Assembly (NCBI RefSeq): GCF_000745475.1
Contig: NZ_JQJJ01000014.1
Span: forward strand, 186,001 to 250,000
Length of the DNA stretch: 64,000 nt
Direction: 5' to 3'
DNA from: Allobosea sp. UNC402CLCol
Lineage (GTDB): Bacteria > Pseudomonadota > Alphaproteobacteria > Rhizobiales > Beijerinckiaceae
Shown: positions 1-9,885 of the stretch, piece after piece
How the letters are laid out: each line of letters opens with the position of its first letter
How positions within the stretch are numbered: position 1 is the first letter of the stretch
The notes under the pieces: generated by a model
Seen by the model: only the letters and a program-made list of their open reading frames with translations
Database searches by the model: none
Told to the model about the DNA's origin: nothing
Translations under genes and position numbers: made by a program

Positions 1-393
1 CCGCAGCTCGGCGTCCGGCACGGCCGGCGCCTCAAGGGGCTGGGCAAGCTCACCCGCGAGAACTGGGATGGCAGCACGGCGCCGGACGAGATCGGCGTCT
101 CGCCCTCGCTCGCACCGAAATTCGCGAACATCTCGGTTCCCTACGGTTCCATCGTGCCGCGCGAGATCGACGGTCTGCTGGCGCCTGGCCGGCATCTCTC
201 CTGCGATGCCACCAGCCATTCTTTCATGCGCGAGATCCCGCAATGCTGGCTGACCGGCCATGCGGCGGGCGTCGCCGCCGCCATCGCCGCCGACCGGGGC
301 GTGACGCCGGCGCAGGTGCCGATCGCGGAATTGCAGGCGGGCCTTACAGCTCAGGGAGCCTATCTCAGCGCGGTGTCGGAGCTTGTAAGCTAG
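1..393 (+). CDS. FAD-dependent oxidoreductase, C-terminal part (truncated by window start)
   Basis: The frame is already open at base 1 and stops at 391-393, so only the last 130 residues are present. The visible end resembles the C-terminus of FAD-dependent oxidoreductases of the PF12831 type. It has a VPYGSIVPREIDGLLAPGR stretch (residues 46-64), where the closing GR-x-L-S segment contacts FAD, then TGHAAGVAAAIA (85-96), and a final amphipathic helix ending in QGAYL. The substrate cannot be told from this end. It sits 120 bp upstream of an ABC importer on the same strand and may belong to the same operon. The gap between them contains a small GC hairpin (441-459) without a T-run. Confidence 0.7.
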   Translation, partial: PQLGVRHGRRLKGLGKLTRENWDGSTAPDEIGVSPSLAPKFANISVPYGSIVPREIDGLLAPGRHLSCDATSHSFMREIPQCWLTGHAAGVAAAIAADRGVTPAQVPIAELQAGLTAQGAYLSAVSELVS

Positions 394-513
394 GAGACGA
401 CGGCCTTCCGCCGCTCAGGATGGTTGACGAAAGCGGATGAGCGGGCCGAAGAAGCCCGCAGACGTGACACGAACGGGAAGGCGGCAGGCAGCCGTCCCCA
501 AAGGGAGGAACGG

Positions 514-1563
514 ATGTTCGAAGGTTTTGCTCGCTGGCGTAGCGCCTGCGTCGCCATGGTCTTTGGTTTCGCCGGCTCGCCGGCCTTGGCCCAGGCACCC
601 GCGCCGAAGCCGCTCGACCCGCCCCAATCCGTGCGTGTCGCCTATGTCCCGATCATGAAGTTCGCCACCGCCTATGTTGCGGAGTCGCGCGGGCTCTTCA
701 AGAAATACGGGCTCAACGTCCAGCTCGACAGCGTCAAATCCGGCACCGAGGCGATCGCCTTCCTCGACAAGGGCTCCGTCGATGTCGGCGGCATCTCGAT
801 CGTCGCCTCGCTCTGGTCGGCGTGGAATCGCGGCCTCGATATCCGCGTGATCGCGCCGGGCGGGCTCGATCCGATGACCGACGGCCCGACCAAGCTGATC
901 GTCCGCAAGGACCTGCTCGATTCCGGCGCGGTGAAGTCGGTCGCCGACCTCAAGGGCAAGCGCATCGCGGCGGCCGGCGGGCCGGGCAGCGGCGGCGAGT
1001 ATTTCGTCAGCAAGGCGCTGGAGAGCGCCAAGCTGACCTTGCGCGACGCGCAGCTCCTGAATGTCGGCAATGCCGACATGCCGGCGGCGATGGAAGCGAA
1101 GTCGGTCGATGCGGTGCTGACCTCCTCGCCCTATTCCGACCAGATCCTGAAGGCGGGCACCGGCAAGCTCCTGATGCAGGACATCACGCCCGGCCTGATG
1201 ACGGTCGCCTTCGTCGCCTCGGGCAAGTTCATCAAGGACCGGCCGGAGGTGGCCGAACGCTTCGTGCTGGCGATGACGGAAGCCGCGCGGCTGATGCAGG
1301 GCGCCGACTTCCTCGCCCAGCCCAATATGGACGGCTACCTGAAATATACCGCCTCGACGCCCGAGGCGATCAAGAACGGCGGCTCGGTGATCTTCGATCC
1401 CAATATGGCGATCCCCACCGACGGCCTCGCCGATATCGAGCGCGTGCACCGTGAGAACGGTCGCACCGAATACGACAAGCCGCTCGACATGGCGAAGGTG
1501 ATCGATGGCCGTTTCGTCGCCAAGGCCGTCGAGATTCTCGGCAAGGCCGCTCCGGCCAAGTGA
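514..1563 (+). CDS. ABC transporter substrate-binding protein, NMT1/SsuA/TauA type
   Basis: This is the periplasmic ligand-binding component of an importer of the nitrate/sulfonate/taurine class. The ATG at 514 was chosen because an AAGGGAGG ribosome site lies just upstream (501-508) and because this start gives a clean signal peptide, with a hydrophobic core and cleavage after ALA at about residue 26. The frame is open further upstream but has no better start. The mature part has the family's opening (VRVAYVPIMKFATAYVAESRG), in which a helix follows the first strand, and a mid-protein LKGKRIAAAGGPGSGGE hinge segment. The ATPase and permease follow. The ligand is unknown; the downstream beta-ketoadipate genes make an aromatic or hydroaromatic acid a reasonable guess. 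Confidence 0.85.
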   Translation: MFEGFARWRSACVAMVFGFAGSPALAQAPAPKPLDPPQSVRVAYVPIMKFATAYVAESRGLFKKYGLNVQLDSVKSGTEAIAFLDKGSVDVGGISIVASLWSAWNRGLDIRVIAPGGLDPMTDGPTKLIVRKDLLDSGAVKSVADLKGKRIAAAGGPGSGGEYFVSKALESAKLTLRDAQLLNVGNADMPAAMEAKSVDAVLTSSPYSDQILKAGTGKLLMQDITPGLMTVAFVASGKFIKDRPEVAERFVLAMTEAARLMQGADFLAQPNMDGYLKYTASTPEAIKNGGSVIFDPNMAIPTDGLADIERVHRENGRTEYDKPLDMAKVIDGRFVAKAVEILGKAAPAK

Positions 1564-1570
1564 GGCGGCC

Positions 1571-1590
1571 GGGCCGGCTCGTGCCGGCCC
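1571..1590 (+). terminator. GC-rich hairpin between binding-protein and ATPase genes
   Basis: GGGCCGG and CCGGCCC form a perfect 7-bp stem around a 6-nt loop, directly after the binding-protein stop codon, and are followed by GTTTG rather than a T-tract. Such intercistronic stems often protect the upstream message or partly terminate, so that the binding protein is made in excess over the membrane parts. That role is inferred; only the dyad is seen. Confidence 0.4.
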
Positions 1591-1651
1591 GTTTGAACCG
1601 CGGTTCTCGGACAGGATCGATGCAACAACAACGAGCCCGGAGGGTCGGCCG

Positions 1652-2461
1652 ATGAATGCCGCCGCCATGCAGGCCATCGCCGCGCCGAAGATCGGCGCGC
1701 GCAATGTCAGCAAACACTATCCCACGGCCGACGGCACCATGGTCGCGCTGGAGGATTTCTCCCTCGACGTGGCCGACGGCGAATTCGTCTGCATCGTCGG
1801 CCCCTCTGGCTGCGGCAAGTCGACCTTCCTGCGGATGGTGGCGGGGCTGGAATCGATCTCGCTGGGCTCGATCGACATCCGTCCCGGCCAGGAGAGGGCT
1901 AAGCCGCTCAACAGCGTCGTCTTCCAGGAATACGCGATCTTTCCCTGGAAGACGCTGATCGAGAACGTCGCCTTCGGCCCGCAGATGCGCGGTATCGGTC
2001 GCAAGGAACGGCTCGACACCGCGCGCTACTGGCTCGACCGCGTGGGCCTGGGCAAGTTTTCCGAGTACTACCCGCACCAGATCTCGGGCGGCATGAAGCA
2101 GCGGGTCAGCATCATCCGGGCGCTTGCCAACGATCCCGAGGTGCTGCTGATGGACGAGCCGCTCGGCGCGCTCGATGCCCAGACTCGCGTCGTCATCCAA
2201 GAGGAGCTGCTGCGGATCTGGGAAGAGACCCGGAAGACCGTGCTCTACATCACCCATAGCCTCGACGAGGCCGTGCTGCTCGGCGACCGCGTCATCCTGA
2301 TGAGTGCCCAGCCCGGCCGGCACCTCGCCACCTTCAAGATCGACCTGCCGCGCCCGCGCACCATCGCGATGCAGAACTCGCCGCGCTTTGCCGAATACCG
2401 GGCCGAGATCTGGGAGAAGCTCAGCGCCGAGGTGACGCGCGCCATGGAGGCACGGCCATGA
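1652..2461 (+). CDS. ABC transporter ATP-binding protein, SsuB/TauB type
   Basis: This is the cytoplasmic ATPase of the importer, 269 aa. Walker [10 protein letters not shown] is at residues 50-58, the Q-loop segment FQEYAIFPW follows, the signature SGGMK is at 145-149, Walker B VLLMDEP is at 164-170, and an H-loop TH follows. These are the marks of the nitrate/sulfonate/taurine ATPase family, including the aromatic residues after the Q-loop. ATG 1652 was preferred to upstream in-frame codons because it begins the conserved N-terminus. It overlaps the permease gene by the four bases ATGA, so the two are translationally coupled. Confidence 0.92.
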   Translation: MNAAAMQAIAAPKIGARNVSKHYPTADGTMVALEDFSLDVADGEFVCIVGPSGCGKSTFLRMVAGLESISLGSIDIRPGQERAKPLNSVVFQEYAIFPWKTLIENVAFGPQMRGIGRKERLDTARYWLDRVGLGKFSEYYPHQISGGMKQRVSIIRALANDPEVLLMDEPLGALDAQTRVVIQEELLRIWEETRKTVLYITHSLDEAVLLGDRVILMSAQPGRHLATFKIDLPRPRTIAMQNSPRFAEYRAEIWEKLSAEVTRAMEARP

Positions 2462-3549
2462 CGATCGCATCCACCGAAGGCATCACGGCGAGTGACGACC
2501 GGACGCCTGTGAAGGGCTCTCCGGCGGCCAACAACGATGCGCGCGCCATCCTTCTCCTGCTCGCCGCAGGCGTGGCGCTCAATGCCGCGCTCGCGATCGT
2601 CGGGCTGTGGAGCGATTTTGCCTGGCCGGCGATCGGGGCGAGCTTCGTCCTGTTGGTGCTGGCTTGCGAGCGTATCGGCCGGCTGGTGCCGGTGAAGGGC
2701 AGGGGCGCCTATGAGCGCACGCTGGCGCTGGGCTTTCCGCTCCTCGTCCTGGTGCTCTGGGAGCTCGCTGCCGATAGCGGCTTCATCAACCCGACCTGGT
2801 TCCCGCCGCCGAGCCGGATCGGTTCGGCGCTCTGGGACCTGAGCACCCGCTACGATCGCTTCTCCGGCACGACCCTGCTCGGCCGGCCCTGGTTGATGCC
2901 GGAAGCCTTCAATAGCGAGGGCTGGGCCGGCGTCTGGAAGCTGGTGGCCGAGAGCCATGTCTTCGCGACGGTGGCGCGCGTCCTCGTCGGCTTCGTGCTC
3001 GGCGCCATTCCGGGCGTTTTGCTCGGTGTGGTCATGGGCCTGAACCAGACGGTCAGGCTGATGCTCGATACGACGCTCTCGGCGATCTATGTGCTGCCCA
3101 AGATCGCGATCTTCCCGATCGTGATGCTGATGTTCGCCGACCCCTTCGGTGAGGCGCCGAAGATCCTCGTGGTGGCGCTGTCCGTCTTCATCCTGATGGC
3201 GATCAACACGATGGCGGCGGTGCGCGGCATCGACAAGGTCTACCTGATGGCGGGCAAGAACTACGGCGCCAAGGGCTGGTCGATGCTGCGCCACGTCATC
3301 CTGCCCGGCGCCATGCCGGTGATCTTCTCCGGCCTGCGCATCGCGCTGGGCACGGCGATGATCGTGATCATCTCGGTCGAGTTCGTCCGCGCCAAGCAGG
3401 GCGTCGGCTACATGACCTTCTATTACTGGGAGGTCCTCAACCCCGAGAAGATGTATGCCGGCCTCGTCGTCGTCATGATCCTCGGCGTGCTGCTGACCTA
3501 TGCGCTGCAATGGCTGCAGCGCCGGCTCATGCCCTGGCAGCAGAAATAA
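2458..3549 (+). CDS. ABC transporter permease, SsuC/TauC type
   Basis: A 363-aa inner-membrane permease. It is longer than the usual 250-280 aa of this family because it carries extra N-terminal hydrophobic segments (about residues 20-85) before the core permease domain. The core has the EAA-like coupling loop around AVRGIDKVYLMAGKNYGAKG, which docks on the ATPase, and ends with a strongly hydrophobic last helix and QRRLMPWQQK. It starts inside the ATPase stop (ATGA overlap). With the two preceding genes it completes a three-part importer whose substrate is not identifiable. Confidence 0.9.
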   Translation: MTIASTEGITASDDRTPVKGSPAANNDARAILLLLAAGVALNAALAIVGLWSDFAWPAIGASFVLLVLACERIGRLVPVKGRGAYERTLALGFPLLVLVLWELAADSGFINPTWFPPPSRIGSALWDLSTRYDRFSGTTLLGRPWLMPEAFNSEGWAGVWKLVAESHVFATVARVLVGFVLGAIPGVLLGVVMGLNQTVRLMLDTTLSAIYVLPKIAIFPIVMLMFADPFGEAPKILVVALSVFILMAINTMAAVRGIDKVYLMAGKNYGAKGWSMLRHVILPGAMPVIFSGLRIALGTAMIVIISVEFVRAKQGVGYMTFYYWEVLNPEKMYAGLVVVMILGVLLTYALQWLQRRLMPWQQK

Positions 3550-3560
3550 GAGGTACGGCG

Positions 3561-4370
3561 ATGAAGCTTGCTCTTGTCACCGGCGGCGCCGGCGCCGTCG
3601 GGGCCGCCGCCGCGCGGATGCTGGCCGAGGATGGTTTTCGCGTCGTGCTGGCGGATCGCGCCCTCGAACGGACGCAAGCGATCTGCGACGAGATCTGCCG
3701 CAATGGCGGCGAATCCGTCGCCGAGCCTGTCGATCTGCTGGAGGAGGGGGCTTCGCAACGCCTGATCGACAGCGTGGCGGAGCGCTTCGGGCGGCTCGAC
3801 TGCCTCGTCAACAATGCCGGCATGACCGGAGCTCCGCGCATCGACAGCGTCGAGCTGTCGGTCTGGAACGCGGTGCTCGCGCTCAACCTGACCGTGCCGA
3901 TGCTGCTCGCCCAGGCGGCGCAGCCCTTGATGAAGGGGAGCGGCGGTGGCAGCATCGTCAATGTCGCCTCGCGGGTCTATCTCGCCGGCACCGGCGTCGC
4001 CTATACCTCCAGCAAATCGGGGCTAATCGGTCTCACCCGCGTGCTCGCCGTGCAGCTCGGCCCCGACAATATCCGCGTCAACGCGGTGGCGCCGAGCTTC
4101 CTCAACACCCCCTTCAACGACAAGATCGTGAAGGAGAACACGGGGCTGGCCGCTTCCTTCCGCAAGATGTCGCCGCTTGGCCGGCTCGGGACCGCCGAGG
4201 ATGTCGCCGGCGCGATCGCCTTTCTGGCCTCGCCGCGCGCGAGTTTCATCACGGGCGACGTCATCCATGTCTGCGGCGGCACGCAGCTCGCGCCGCAGCC
4301 TGCCTCGGCGGGCGCCGACGACGCCAGTCATAACCAGACGGAGTCGGAGGAGCATTTGATCGCCAGTTAA
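3561..4370 (+). CDS. SDR-family oxidoreductase (NAD(P)-dependent)
   Basis: A classical short-chain dehydrogenase of 269 aa. The nucleotide-binding motif reads TGGAGAVG (residues 7-14), with Ala where the second Gly is usual. The structural NNAG motif is in LVNNAGMTG, and a plausible catalytic set is Ser137, Tyr148 and Lys152 (YTSSK). The C-terminal region has the usual P-x-PLGRLGTAEDVAGAIAFLAS. ATG 3561 follows an AGAGGTACGGCG ribosome site, 11 bp after the permease stop. The substrate is unknown. Its position between an importer and pcaD suggests oxidation of an imported hydroxy acid that enters the protocatechuate route. Its stop codon lies inside the large dyad at 4359-4400. Confidence 0.85.
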   Translation: MKLALVTGGAGAVGAAAARMLAEDGFRVVLADRALERTQAICDEICRNGGESVAEPVDLLEEGASQRLIDSVAERFGRLDCLVNNAGMTGAPRIDSVELSVWNAVLALNLTVPMLLAQAAQPLMKGSGGGSIVNVASRVYLAGTGVAYTSSKSGLIGLTRVLAVQLGPDNIRVNAVAPSFLNTPFNDKIVKENTGLAASFRKMSPLGRLGTAEDVAGAIAFLASPRASFITGDVIHVCGGTQLAPQPASAGADDASHNQTESEEHLIAS

Positions 4371-4400
4371 AATAACCACAGGGTTATGTTGACTGGCGAT
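4359..4400 (+). promoter_or_regulatory. PcaQ-type operator inside a 42-bp dyad upstream of pcaD
   Basis: The core is ATAACC-ACAG-GGTTAT at 4372-4387, a perfect 6-4-6 palindrome. It differs by one base from the ATAACC-N4-GGTTAA site described for the LysR activator PcaQ of rhizobia and Agrobacterium upstream of pcaD. It is flanked by a second perfect pair, ATCGCCAGT (4359-4367) and ACTGGCGAT (4392-4400), so the whole element is one symmetric structure that also covers the stop codon of the upstream dehydrogenase. The core is centred about 64 bp upstream of the predicted pcaD transcription start, as expected for a LysR recognition site. No pcaQ gene is in the window. Confidence 0.75.
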
Positions 4401-4408
4401 AATGCCAT

Positions 4409-4437
4409 TTAACATGAGCATCCAAATCGCTCATGAT
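4409..4437 (+). promoter_or_regulatory. candidate sigma-70 promoter of the pcaDCHG operon
   Basis: TTAACA (4409-4414), a 17-bp spacer and CATGAT (4432-4437) give five and four matches to the -35 and -10 consensus. Transcription would begin near 4444, 23 bp before pcaD, with the PcaQ-type palindrome at about -64. The match is fair, and the spacing relative to the operator is the main support. Confidence 0.5.
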
Positions 4438-4466
4438 GGCCTCGTATTCGGGGTAAGACGTCTTCC

Positions 4467-5261
4467 ATGGCTTTCACTCGCATCGACGGCAAGCTCGTGC
4501 ACTGGCGCGACAGCGGCTCGCGCGCGGCGCCGGCCGTTGTGCTGGTCAATTCGCTCGGCACGGATTTCCGAATCTGGGACGAGGTCGTCGCGGCGTTGTC
4601 TCGCGACTGGCGCGTCATCGTCTATGACAAGCGCGGCCATGGCCTCTCGGACGTACCACCGGGGCCTTATGCGATTGCCGACTTCACCGATGACCTGATC
4701 GGGCTTGCCGACCATATCGGGCTTGAGCGCTTCGCTCTGGTCGGTCTCTCGATCGGCGGGCTGATCGGGCAGGATCTGGCGGTGCGGGCGCCGGAGCGCC
4801 TTTCGGCACTGGTGCTCGCCGATACCGCCGCGAAGGTCGGTACGGCCGAAAGCTGGAATGCGCGCATCGAGGTGGTCCGCCAAGGCGGACTCGCCGCCAT
4901 CGCCGATCCCGTCATGGAGCGCTGGTTCACTCCTGCCTTCCATGCCGAGCGGCCGGATGATCTCGCCGGCTGGCGCAATGCGCTGCTCCGCCAGCCTGCC
5001 GATGGCTATATCGCGACCTGCCAGGCGCTGAGCCAGGCCGATCTGACCGCCGCCATAGGCGCTATCACGGTGCCGACGCTGGCCGTGGCCGGCGATGGCG
5101 ACCTCTCGACGCCGCCCGATCTGGTTCGGGCGATGGCGCAGCGCATTCCGGGCGCGGGCTTCGCGCTGATCGAGGGCTGCGGACACATTCCCCCGGTGGA
5201 GCAGCCCGCCCGGCTGCTCGCGCTGGTGACCGGACATCTGGAGAAGCACGGACGTGGCTGA
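4467..5261 (+). CDS. pcaD: 3-oxoadipate enol-lactonase
   Basis: An alpha/beta hydrolase of 264 aa, cytoplasmic. It hydrolyses beta-ketoadipate enol-lactone to beta-ketoadipate in the protocatechuate branch. The nucleophile elbow is GLSIGG with Ser95. A GDGDLSTPP segment holds the likely acid Asp, and GCGHIPP supplies His240. The opening residues (GKLVHWRDSGS, then VVLVNSLGTDFRIWD, with the oxyanion-hole region) are typical of PcaD. It is first in a pcaD-C-H-G order that is characteristic of rhizobial and related alphaproteobacteria. Its end overlaps pcaC by 8 bp. PcaQ is the expected activator. Confidence 0.93.
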   Translation: MAFTRIDGKLVHWRDSGSRAAPAVVLVNSLGTDFRIWDEVVAALSRDWRVIVYDKRGHGLSDVPPGPYAIADFTDDLIGLADHIGLERFALVGLSIGGLIGQDLAVRAPERLSALVLADTAAKVGTAESWNARIEVVRQGGLAAIADPVMERWFTPAFHAERPDDLAGWRNALLRQPADGYIATCQALSQADLTAAIGAITVPTLAVAGDGDLSTPPDLVRAMAQRIPGAGFALIEGCGHIPPVEQPARLLALVTGHLEKHGRG

Positions 5262-5649
5262 CGTATCGGATCGTTTCAAACAGGGCATGGCGACCCGCCG
5301 CAAAGTGCTCGGCGAGCGCTATGTCGACGCCGCCGTCGCCAATACCGACGCCTTCACCGAAGACTTCCAGACGCTGATCACGGAAAGCGCCTGGGGTACG
5401 GTCTGGTCGGGCGACAGGATCAGCAAGCGCGAGCGCTCGATGCTGACCATCGCTCTGCTCGCCGCGCTCGGCCACCATGACGAGGTCGCGATGCATGTCC
5501 GGGCCACGCGCAATACCGGCGCCAGCATGGACGACATCAAGGAAGCGCTGCTGCATGTGGCGATCTATGCCGGCGTGCCGGCTGCCAATCACGCTTTCAA
5601 GATCGCCAAGGCGGTCTATGCGGAGATGGAGAACGAGAAGGCGGACTGA
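5254..5649 (+). CDS. pcaC: 4-carboxymuconolactone decarboxylase
   Basis: A small alpha-helical decarboxylase (131 aa) that converts 4-carboxymuconolactone to the enol-lactone used by PcaD. It begins with GTG at 5254, inside the end of pcaD. The CMD-family core, SKRERSMLTIALLAALGHHDEVAMH, and the following helix, TGASMDDIKEALLHVAIYAGVPAANHAF, are well conserved. The length is normal for a free-standing PcaC. 4-carboxymuconolactone is made by PcaB, whose gene is not in this window. Confidence 0.94.
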   Translation: MADVSDRFKQGMATRRKVLGERYVDAAVANTDAFTEDFQTLITESAWGTVWSGDRISKRERSMLTIALLAALGHHDEVAMHVRATRNTGASMDDIKEALLHVAIYAGVPAANHAFKIAKAVYAEMENEKAD

Positions 5650-5766
5650 GCCCGGCTGCCACGCTCCGGCCGTTCGGTGAGCAGCAGCTTGGGCGTGGCA
5701 AAGCCTTGAATTGAGCAAGATCAAGAACAGTGGGCCGATCTCGTCGCAATCTGGCTTTCAGCTTGA

Positions 5767-6542
<776 letters not shown>

Positions 6543-6543
<1 letters not shown>

Positions 6544-7172
6544 TGGTCCAGTCTCTGCGCCGTCTCAAGGAAAGCCCGTCGCAGACGGCGGGGCCCTACA
6601 TCCATATCGGCGCGACGCCGAACTTCTCCGGCATCGAGGGCATCTTTCCGCATGATCTCGGCTCGCTGCCGCTGTCGCCGGAGGTGAAGGGTGAGCGCAT
6701 TGTCGTCACCGGCCGCGTCTTCGACGGGACGGGGGCGCCGATCAAGGACGCGCTGATCGAGATCTGGCAGGCCGATGCGCAGGGGCTCTATCCCGGCTCC
6801 GGCGAGCGCCGGGGCGAGGCCGATCCGCATTTTCCCGGCTGGTTCCGCCAGCCGCTCGACGGCAACACCGGCGTCTATCGCTTCGAGACGATCAAGCCGG
6901 GCATCGTCCCCTATTTCGACGGTCGCCCGATGGCGCCGCACATCACCTTCTGGATCGTGGCGCGCGGCATCAATATCGGCCTGCATACGCGGCTCTATTT
7001 CGGCGATGAGGAACAGGCCAATGCGGCCGATCCACTTCTCGCCCGCATCGAGCACCGCCTGCGCGTGCCGACGCTGATCGCGACGCGCGGCGACGACGAG
7101 GACGGCATGCCGGTCTATACCTTCGACATCCGCCTGCAGGGCGAGAACGAGACGGTCTTCTTCGATATCTGA
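6543..7172 (+). CDS. pcaG: protocatechuate 3,4-dioxygenase alpha subunit
   Basis: The partner subunit of PcaH (209 aa). It shares the intradiol dioxygenase fold but lacks the iron ligands. It opens with SPSQTAGPYIHIG, the usual PcaG start, and contains LIEIWQADAQG and GVYRFETIKPG, both paralogous to the beta subunit. ATG 6543 overlaps the pcaH stop (TGATG). The two subunits form the (alpha-beta-Fe) oligomer in the cytoplasm. Confidence 0.94.
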
Positions 7173-7229
7173 GGGCGGCTTCCGGCCGTCCTCCCGACCC
7201 GAACAGACAGCAAGCAGAGCAACGACGAC

Positions 7230-8438
7230 ATGAGCGAAGCCTTCATCTGTGCCTATGTCCGCACGCCCATCGGTCGTTTCGGCGGGTCGCTATCCTCGGT
7301 GCGGGCGGACGATCTCGGTGCGGTGCCGCTGAAGGCCCTGGTCGAGCGTCATGCGGGCGTCGATTTCGCTGCCGTTGACGATGTGATCTTCGGCTGCGCC
7401 AACCAGGCGGGCGAGGACAACCGTAATGTCGCGCGCATGTCGCTGCTGCTTGCGGGCCTGCCCAAGGAGGTGCCGGGCACGACGATGAACCGGCTCTGCG
7501 GCTCGGGCATGGACGCCGTCATCACCGCGGCCCGCGCGATCAAGGCAGGCGAGGCCGAATTGATGATCGCGGGTGGCGTCGAGAGCATGTCGCGCGCCCC
7601 CTTCGTGTTGCCCAAGGCCGACAGCGCCTTCTCGCGCCATGCCGAGATCCATGACACCACTATCGGCTGGCGCTTCATCAATCCGTTGATGAAGGCACAG
7701 TACGGCGTTGATTCCATGCCGGAAACCGGCGAGAACGTCGCGGCCGATTGCAACATCAGCCGCGCCGATCAGGATGCCTTCGCTGTCCGTTCGCAGCAGA
7801 AGGCCGTGGCCGCGCAGCAGAACGGCCGGCTTGCCAAGGAGATCGTCGCGGTTTCGATCCCGCAGCGGAAGGGCGACCCCATCCGCGTCGAGGTCGACGA
7901 GCATCCGCGCGGCGACACCACGCTGGAGAAGCTCGCCAAGCTGCCGACGCCCTTCCGTAAGGAAGGCGGCACCGTCACGGCCGGCAATGCCTCAGGCGTC
8001 AACGACGGCGCGGCGGCTCTCATCATCGCTTCCGAGAAGGCGGCGGCGAAGTATGGCCTGACCCCGCTGGCGCGGATCGTCGGCGGCGCTGCGGGCGGCG
8101 TCGCGCCGCGCGTGATGGGGCTGGGGCCGATTCCCGCGACCCGCAAGCTCTGCGCGCGCCTCGGCCTGAAGCCCACGGATTTCGACATCGTCGAGCTCAA
8201 CGAGGCCTTCGCGAGCCAGGGTATCGCCGTGCTGCGCGATCTCGGCATCCCCGAGGATGGTGCCCATGTGAACCCGAATGGCGGCGCGATCGCGCTCGGC
8301 CATCCGCTTGGCATGTCCGGCGCCCGCATCGCCGGCACGGCGGCGCTGGAGCTGTCGCTGACCGGCAAGCGCCGTGCGCTCGCGACCATGTGCATCGGCG
8401 TCGGGCAGGGCATCGCAATCGGGCTGGAACGAGTCTGA
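7230..8438 (+). CDS. pcaF: 3-oxoadipyl-CoA thiolase
   Basis: A thiolase of 402 aa, the usual length. It cleaves beta-ketoadipyl-CoA with CoA to succinyl-CoA and acetyl-CoA, the last step of the pathway. The acyl-accepting Cys90 lies in [11 protein letters not shown], His358 in [10 protein letters not shown] and the second catalytic Cys388 in MCIGVGQG. The [19 protein letters not shown] opening and the [13 protein letters not shown] segment fit PcaF/PaaJ better than biosynthetic acetyl-CoA acetyltransferases. It lies between pcaG and pcaIJ on the same strand. Confidence 0.93.
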   Translation: MSEAFICAYVRTPIGRFGGSLSSVRADDLGAVPLKALVERHAGVDFAAVDDVIFGCANQAGEDNRNVARMSLLLAGLPKEVPGTTMNRLCGSGMDAVITAARAIKAGEAELMIAGGVESMSRAPFVLPKADSAFSRHAEIHDTTIGWRFINPLMKAQYGVDSMPETGENVAADCNISRADQDAFAVRSQQKAVAAQQNGRLAKEIVAVSIPQRKGDPIRVEVDEHPRGDTTLEKLAKLPTPFRKEGGTVTAGNASGVNDGAAALIIASEKAAAKYGLTPLARIVGGAAGGVAPRVMGLGPIPATRKLCARLGLKPTDFDIVELNEAFASQGIAVLRDLGIPEDGAHVNPNGGAIALGHPLGMSGARIAGTAALELSLTGKRRALATMCIGVGQGIAIGLERV

Positions 8439-8490
8439 GACAACAGGATAGTCTGCCGTCAGTTCGGCAAGCGACAATGACGAGGGATGG

Positions 8491-9201
8491 ATGACGAACA
8501 AGATCTATGACGGCCCGAAGGCGGCTCTCGACGGGCTGCTGTTCGACGGCATGACGATCATGTCCGGCGGCTTCGGCCTGTCGGGCAATCCGGAGAGCCT
8601 GATCCCGCAGATCCGCGATTCCGGCGTGAAGAACCTGACCGTGATCTCGAACAATGCCGGCGCCGACGGCTTCGGCCTGTGGATGCTGCTGCAGACCCGG
8701 CAGATCAGGAAGATGATCGCGTCCTATGTCGGCGAGAACAAGCTGTTCGAGCAGCAATATCTCGCCGGCGAGCTCGAGCTCGAGCTCAATCCGCAGGGCA
8801 CTCTGGCCGAGCGCATCCGCGCCGGTGGCGCCGGCATCCCCGCCTTCTACACCAAGACGGGCGTCGGCACCGTCGTCGCCGAGGGCAAGCCGGTCGAGGA
8901 ATTCGACGGGCAGCTCTATGTGCGCGAGACCTGGCTCAAGGCCGATCTCGCCATCGTCAAGGCCTGGAAGGCCGACACCGCCGGCAACCTCGTCTATCGA
9001 AAGACCGCGCGGAACTTCAATCCGAACATGGCGACCGCCGGCAAGGTGACGGTGGCCGAGGTCGAGGAGATCGTCCCGGTCGGCTCACTCGATCCAGAGG
9101 CGATCCACACCCCCGGCATCTATGTCGACCGCGTCATCAAGAGCACGATCAACGAGAAGCGCATCGAGAAGCTGACCGAGCGCAAGAGGGAGGCAGCCTG
9201 A
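8491..9201 (+). CDS. pcaI: 3-oxoadipate CoA-transferase subunit A
   Basis: Alpha subunit of the class I CoA-transferase that moves CoA from succinyl-CoA to beta-ketoadipate (236 aa). It has the family glycine-rich start [16 protein letters not shown] and the end of the CoA-binding fold, [35 protein letters not shown]-type 3-oxoacid transferases look very similar, so the assignment to beta-ketoadipate rests on its place next to pcaF and pcaDCHG. It shares one base with pcaJ (TGATG). Confidence 0.88.
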   Translation: MTNKIYDGPKAALDGLLFDGMTIMSGGFGLSGNPESLIPQIRDSGVKNLTVISNNAGADGFGLWMLLQTRQIRKMIASYVGENKLFEQQYLAGELELELNPQGTLAERIRAGGAGIPAFYTKTGVGTVVAEGKPVEEFDGQLYVRETWLKADLAIVKAWKADTAGNLVYRKTARNFNPNMATAGKVTVAEVEEIVPVGSLDPEAIHTPGIYVDRVIKSTINEKRIEKLTERKREAA

Positions 9202-9863
9202 TGGCCTGGACCCGCGAAGAAGTCGCCGCCCGCGCGGCCAAGGAGCTGAAAGACGGCTTCTACGTCAATCTCGGCATCGGCATCCCGACGCTGGTGGCGA
9301 ACTACATTCCTGCAGGTGTGGACGTCACGCTCCAATCCGAGAACGGCCTGCTCGGCATCGGGCCCTTCCCCTATGAGGGTGAGGCCGATCCCGACCTGAT
9401 CAATGCCGGCAAGCAGACCATCACCGTGCTGCCGAGCTCGAGCTTCTTCTCCTCGGCCGATTCCTTCGCGATGATCCGCGGCGGCCATATCGACCTGACC
9501 ATCCTCGGCGCCATGGAAGTCGCCGCCAATGGCGACATCGCCAACTGGACGATCCCCGGCAAGATGGTGAAGGGCATGGGCGGCGCGATGGACCTCGTCG
9601 CCGGCGTGAAGAAGGTCATCGTCGTGATGGACCACGCCAACAAGGCGGGCGAATCCAAGGTGCTGGAGCGTTGCTCGCTGCCGCTGACCGGCGCCGGCGT
9701 CGTCGACATGATCATCACCGATCTCTGCGTGATGACCTGCGACAAGGCCAATGGCGGCGGCCTGACCCTCATCGAGCTTGCGCCAGGCGTCACCCTCGAC
9801 GAGGTCAAGGCCAAGACCGGTGCGCCCTTTACGGTCGCGCCTGCACTGGCCAAGGCCGCGTGA
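9201..9863 (+). CDS. pcaJ: 3-oxoadipate CoA-transferase subunit B
   Basis: Beta subunit (220 aa) carrying the catalytic glutamate, Glu47 in the [10 protein letters not shown] motif, which forms the enzyme-CoA thioester. [17 protein letters not shown] precedes it, and [21 protein letters not shown] closes the fold. Together with PcaI it activates beta-ketoadipate for the thiolase PcaF. It overlaps pcaI by one base. The quiC gene follows after a 22-bp gap containing a GGAGGAGG ribosome site. Confidence 0.9.
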   Translation: MAWTREEVAARAAKELKDGFYVNLGIGIPTLVANYIPAGVDVTLQSENGLLGIGPFPYEGEADPDLINAGKQTITVLPSSSFFSSADSFAMIRGGHIDLTILGAMEVAANGDIANWTIPGKMVKGMGGAMDLVAGVKKVIVVMDHANKAGESKVLERCSLPLTGAGVVDMIITDLCVMTCDKANGGGLTLIELAPGVTLDEVKAKTGAPFTVAPALAKAA

Positions 9864-9885
9864 GCCGCGCCGGAGGAGGCATTCT

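Noticed and set aside
441..459. GCGGGC/GCCCGC hairpin before the first binding-protein gene
   Set aside because: Short stem without a T-run in GC-rich DNA; such pairs arise by chance, so it is only mentioned with the neighbouring gene.
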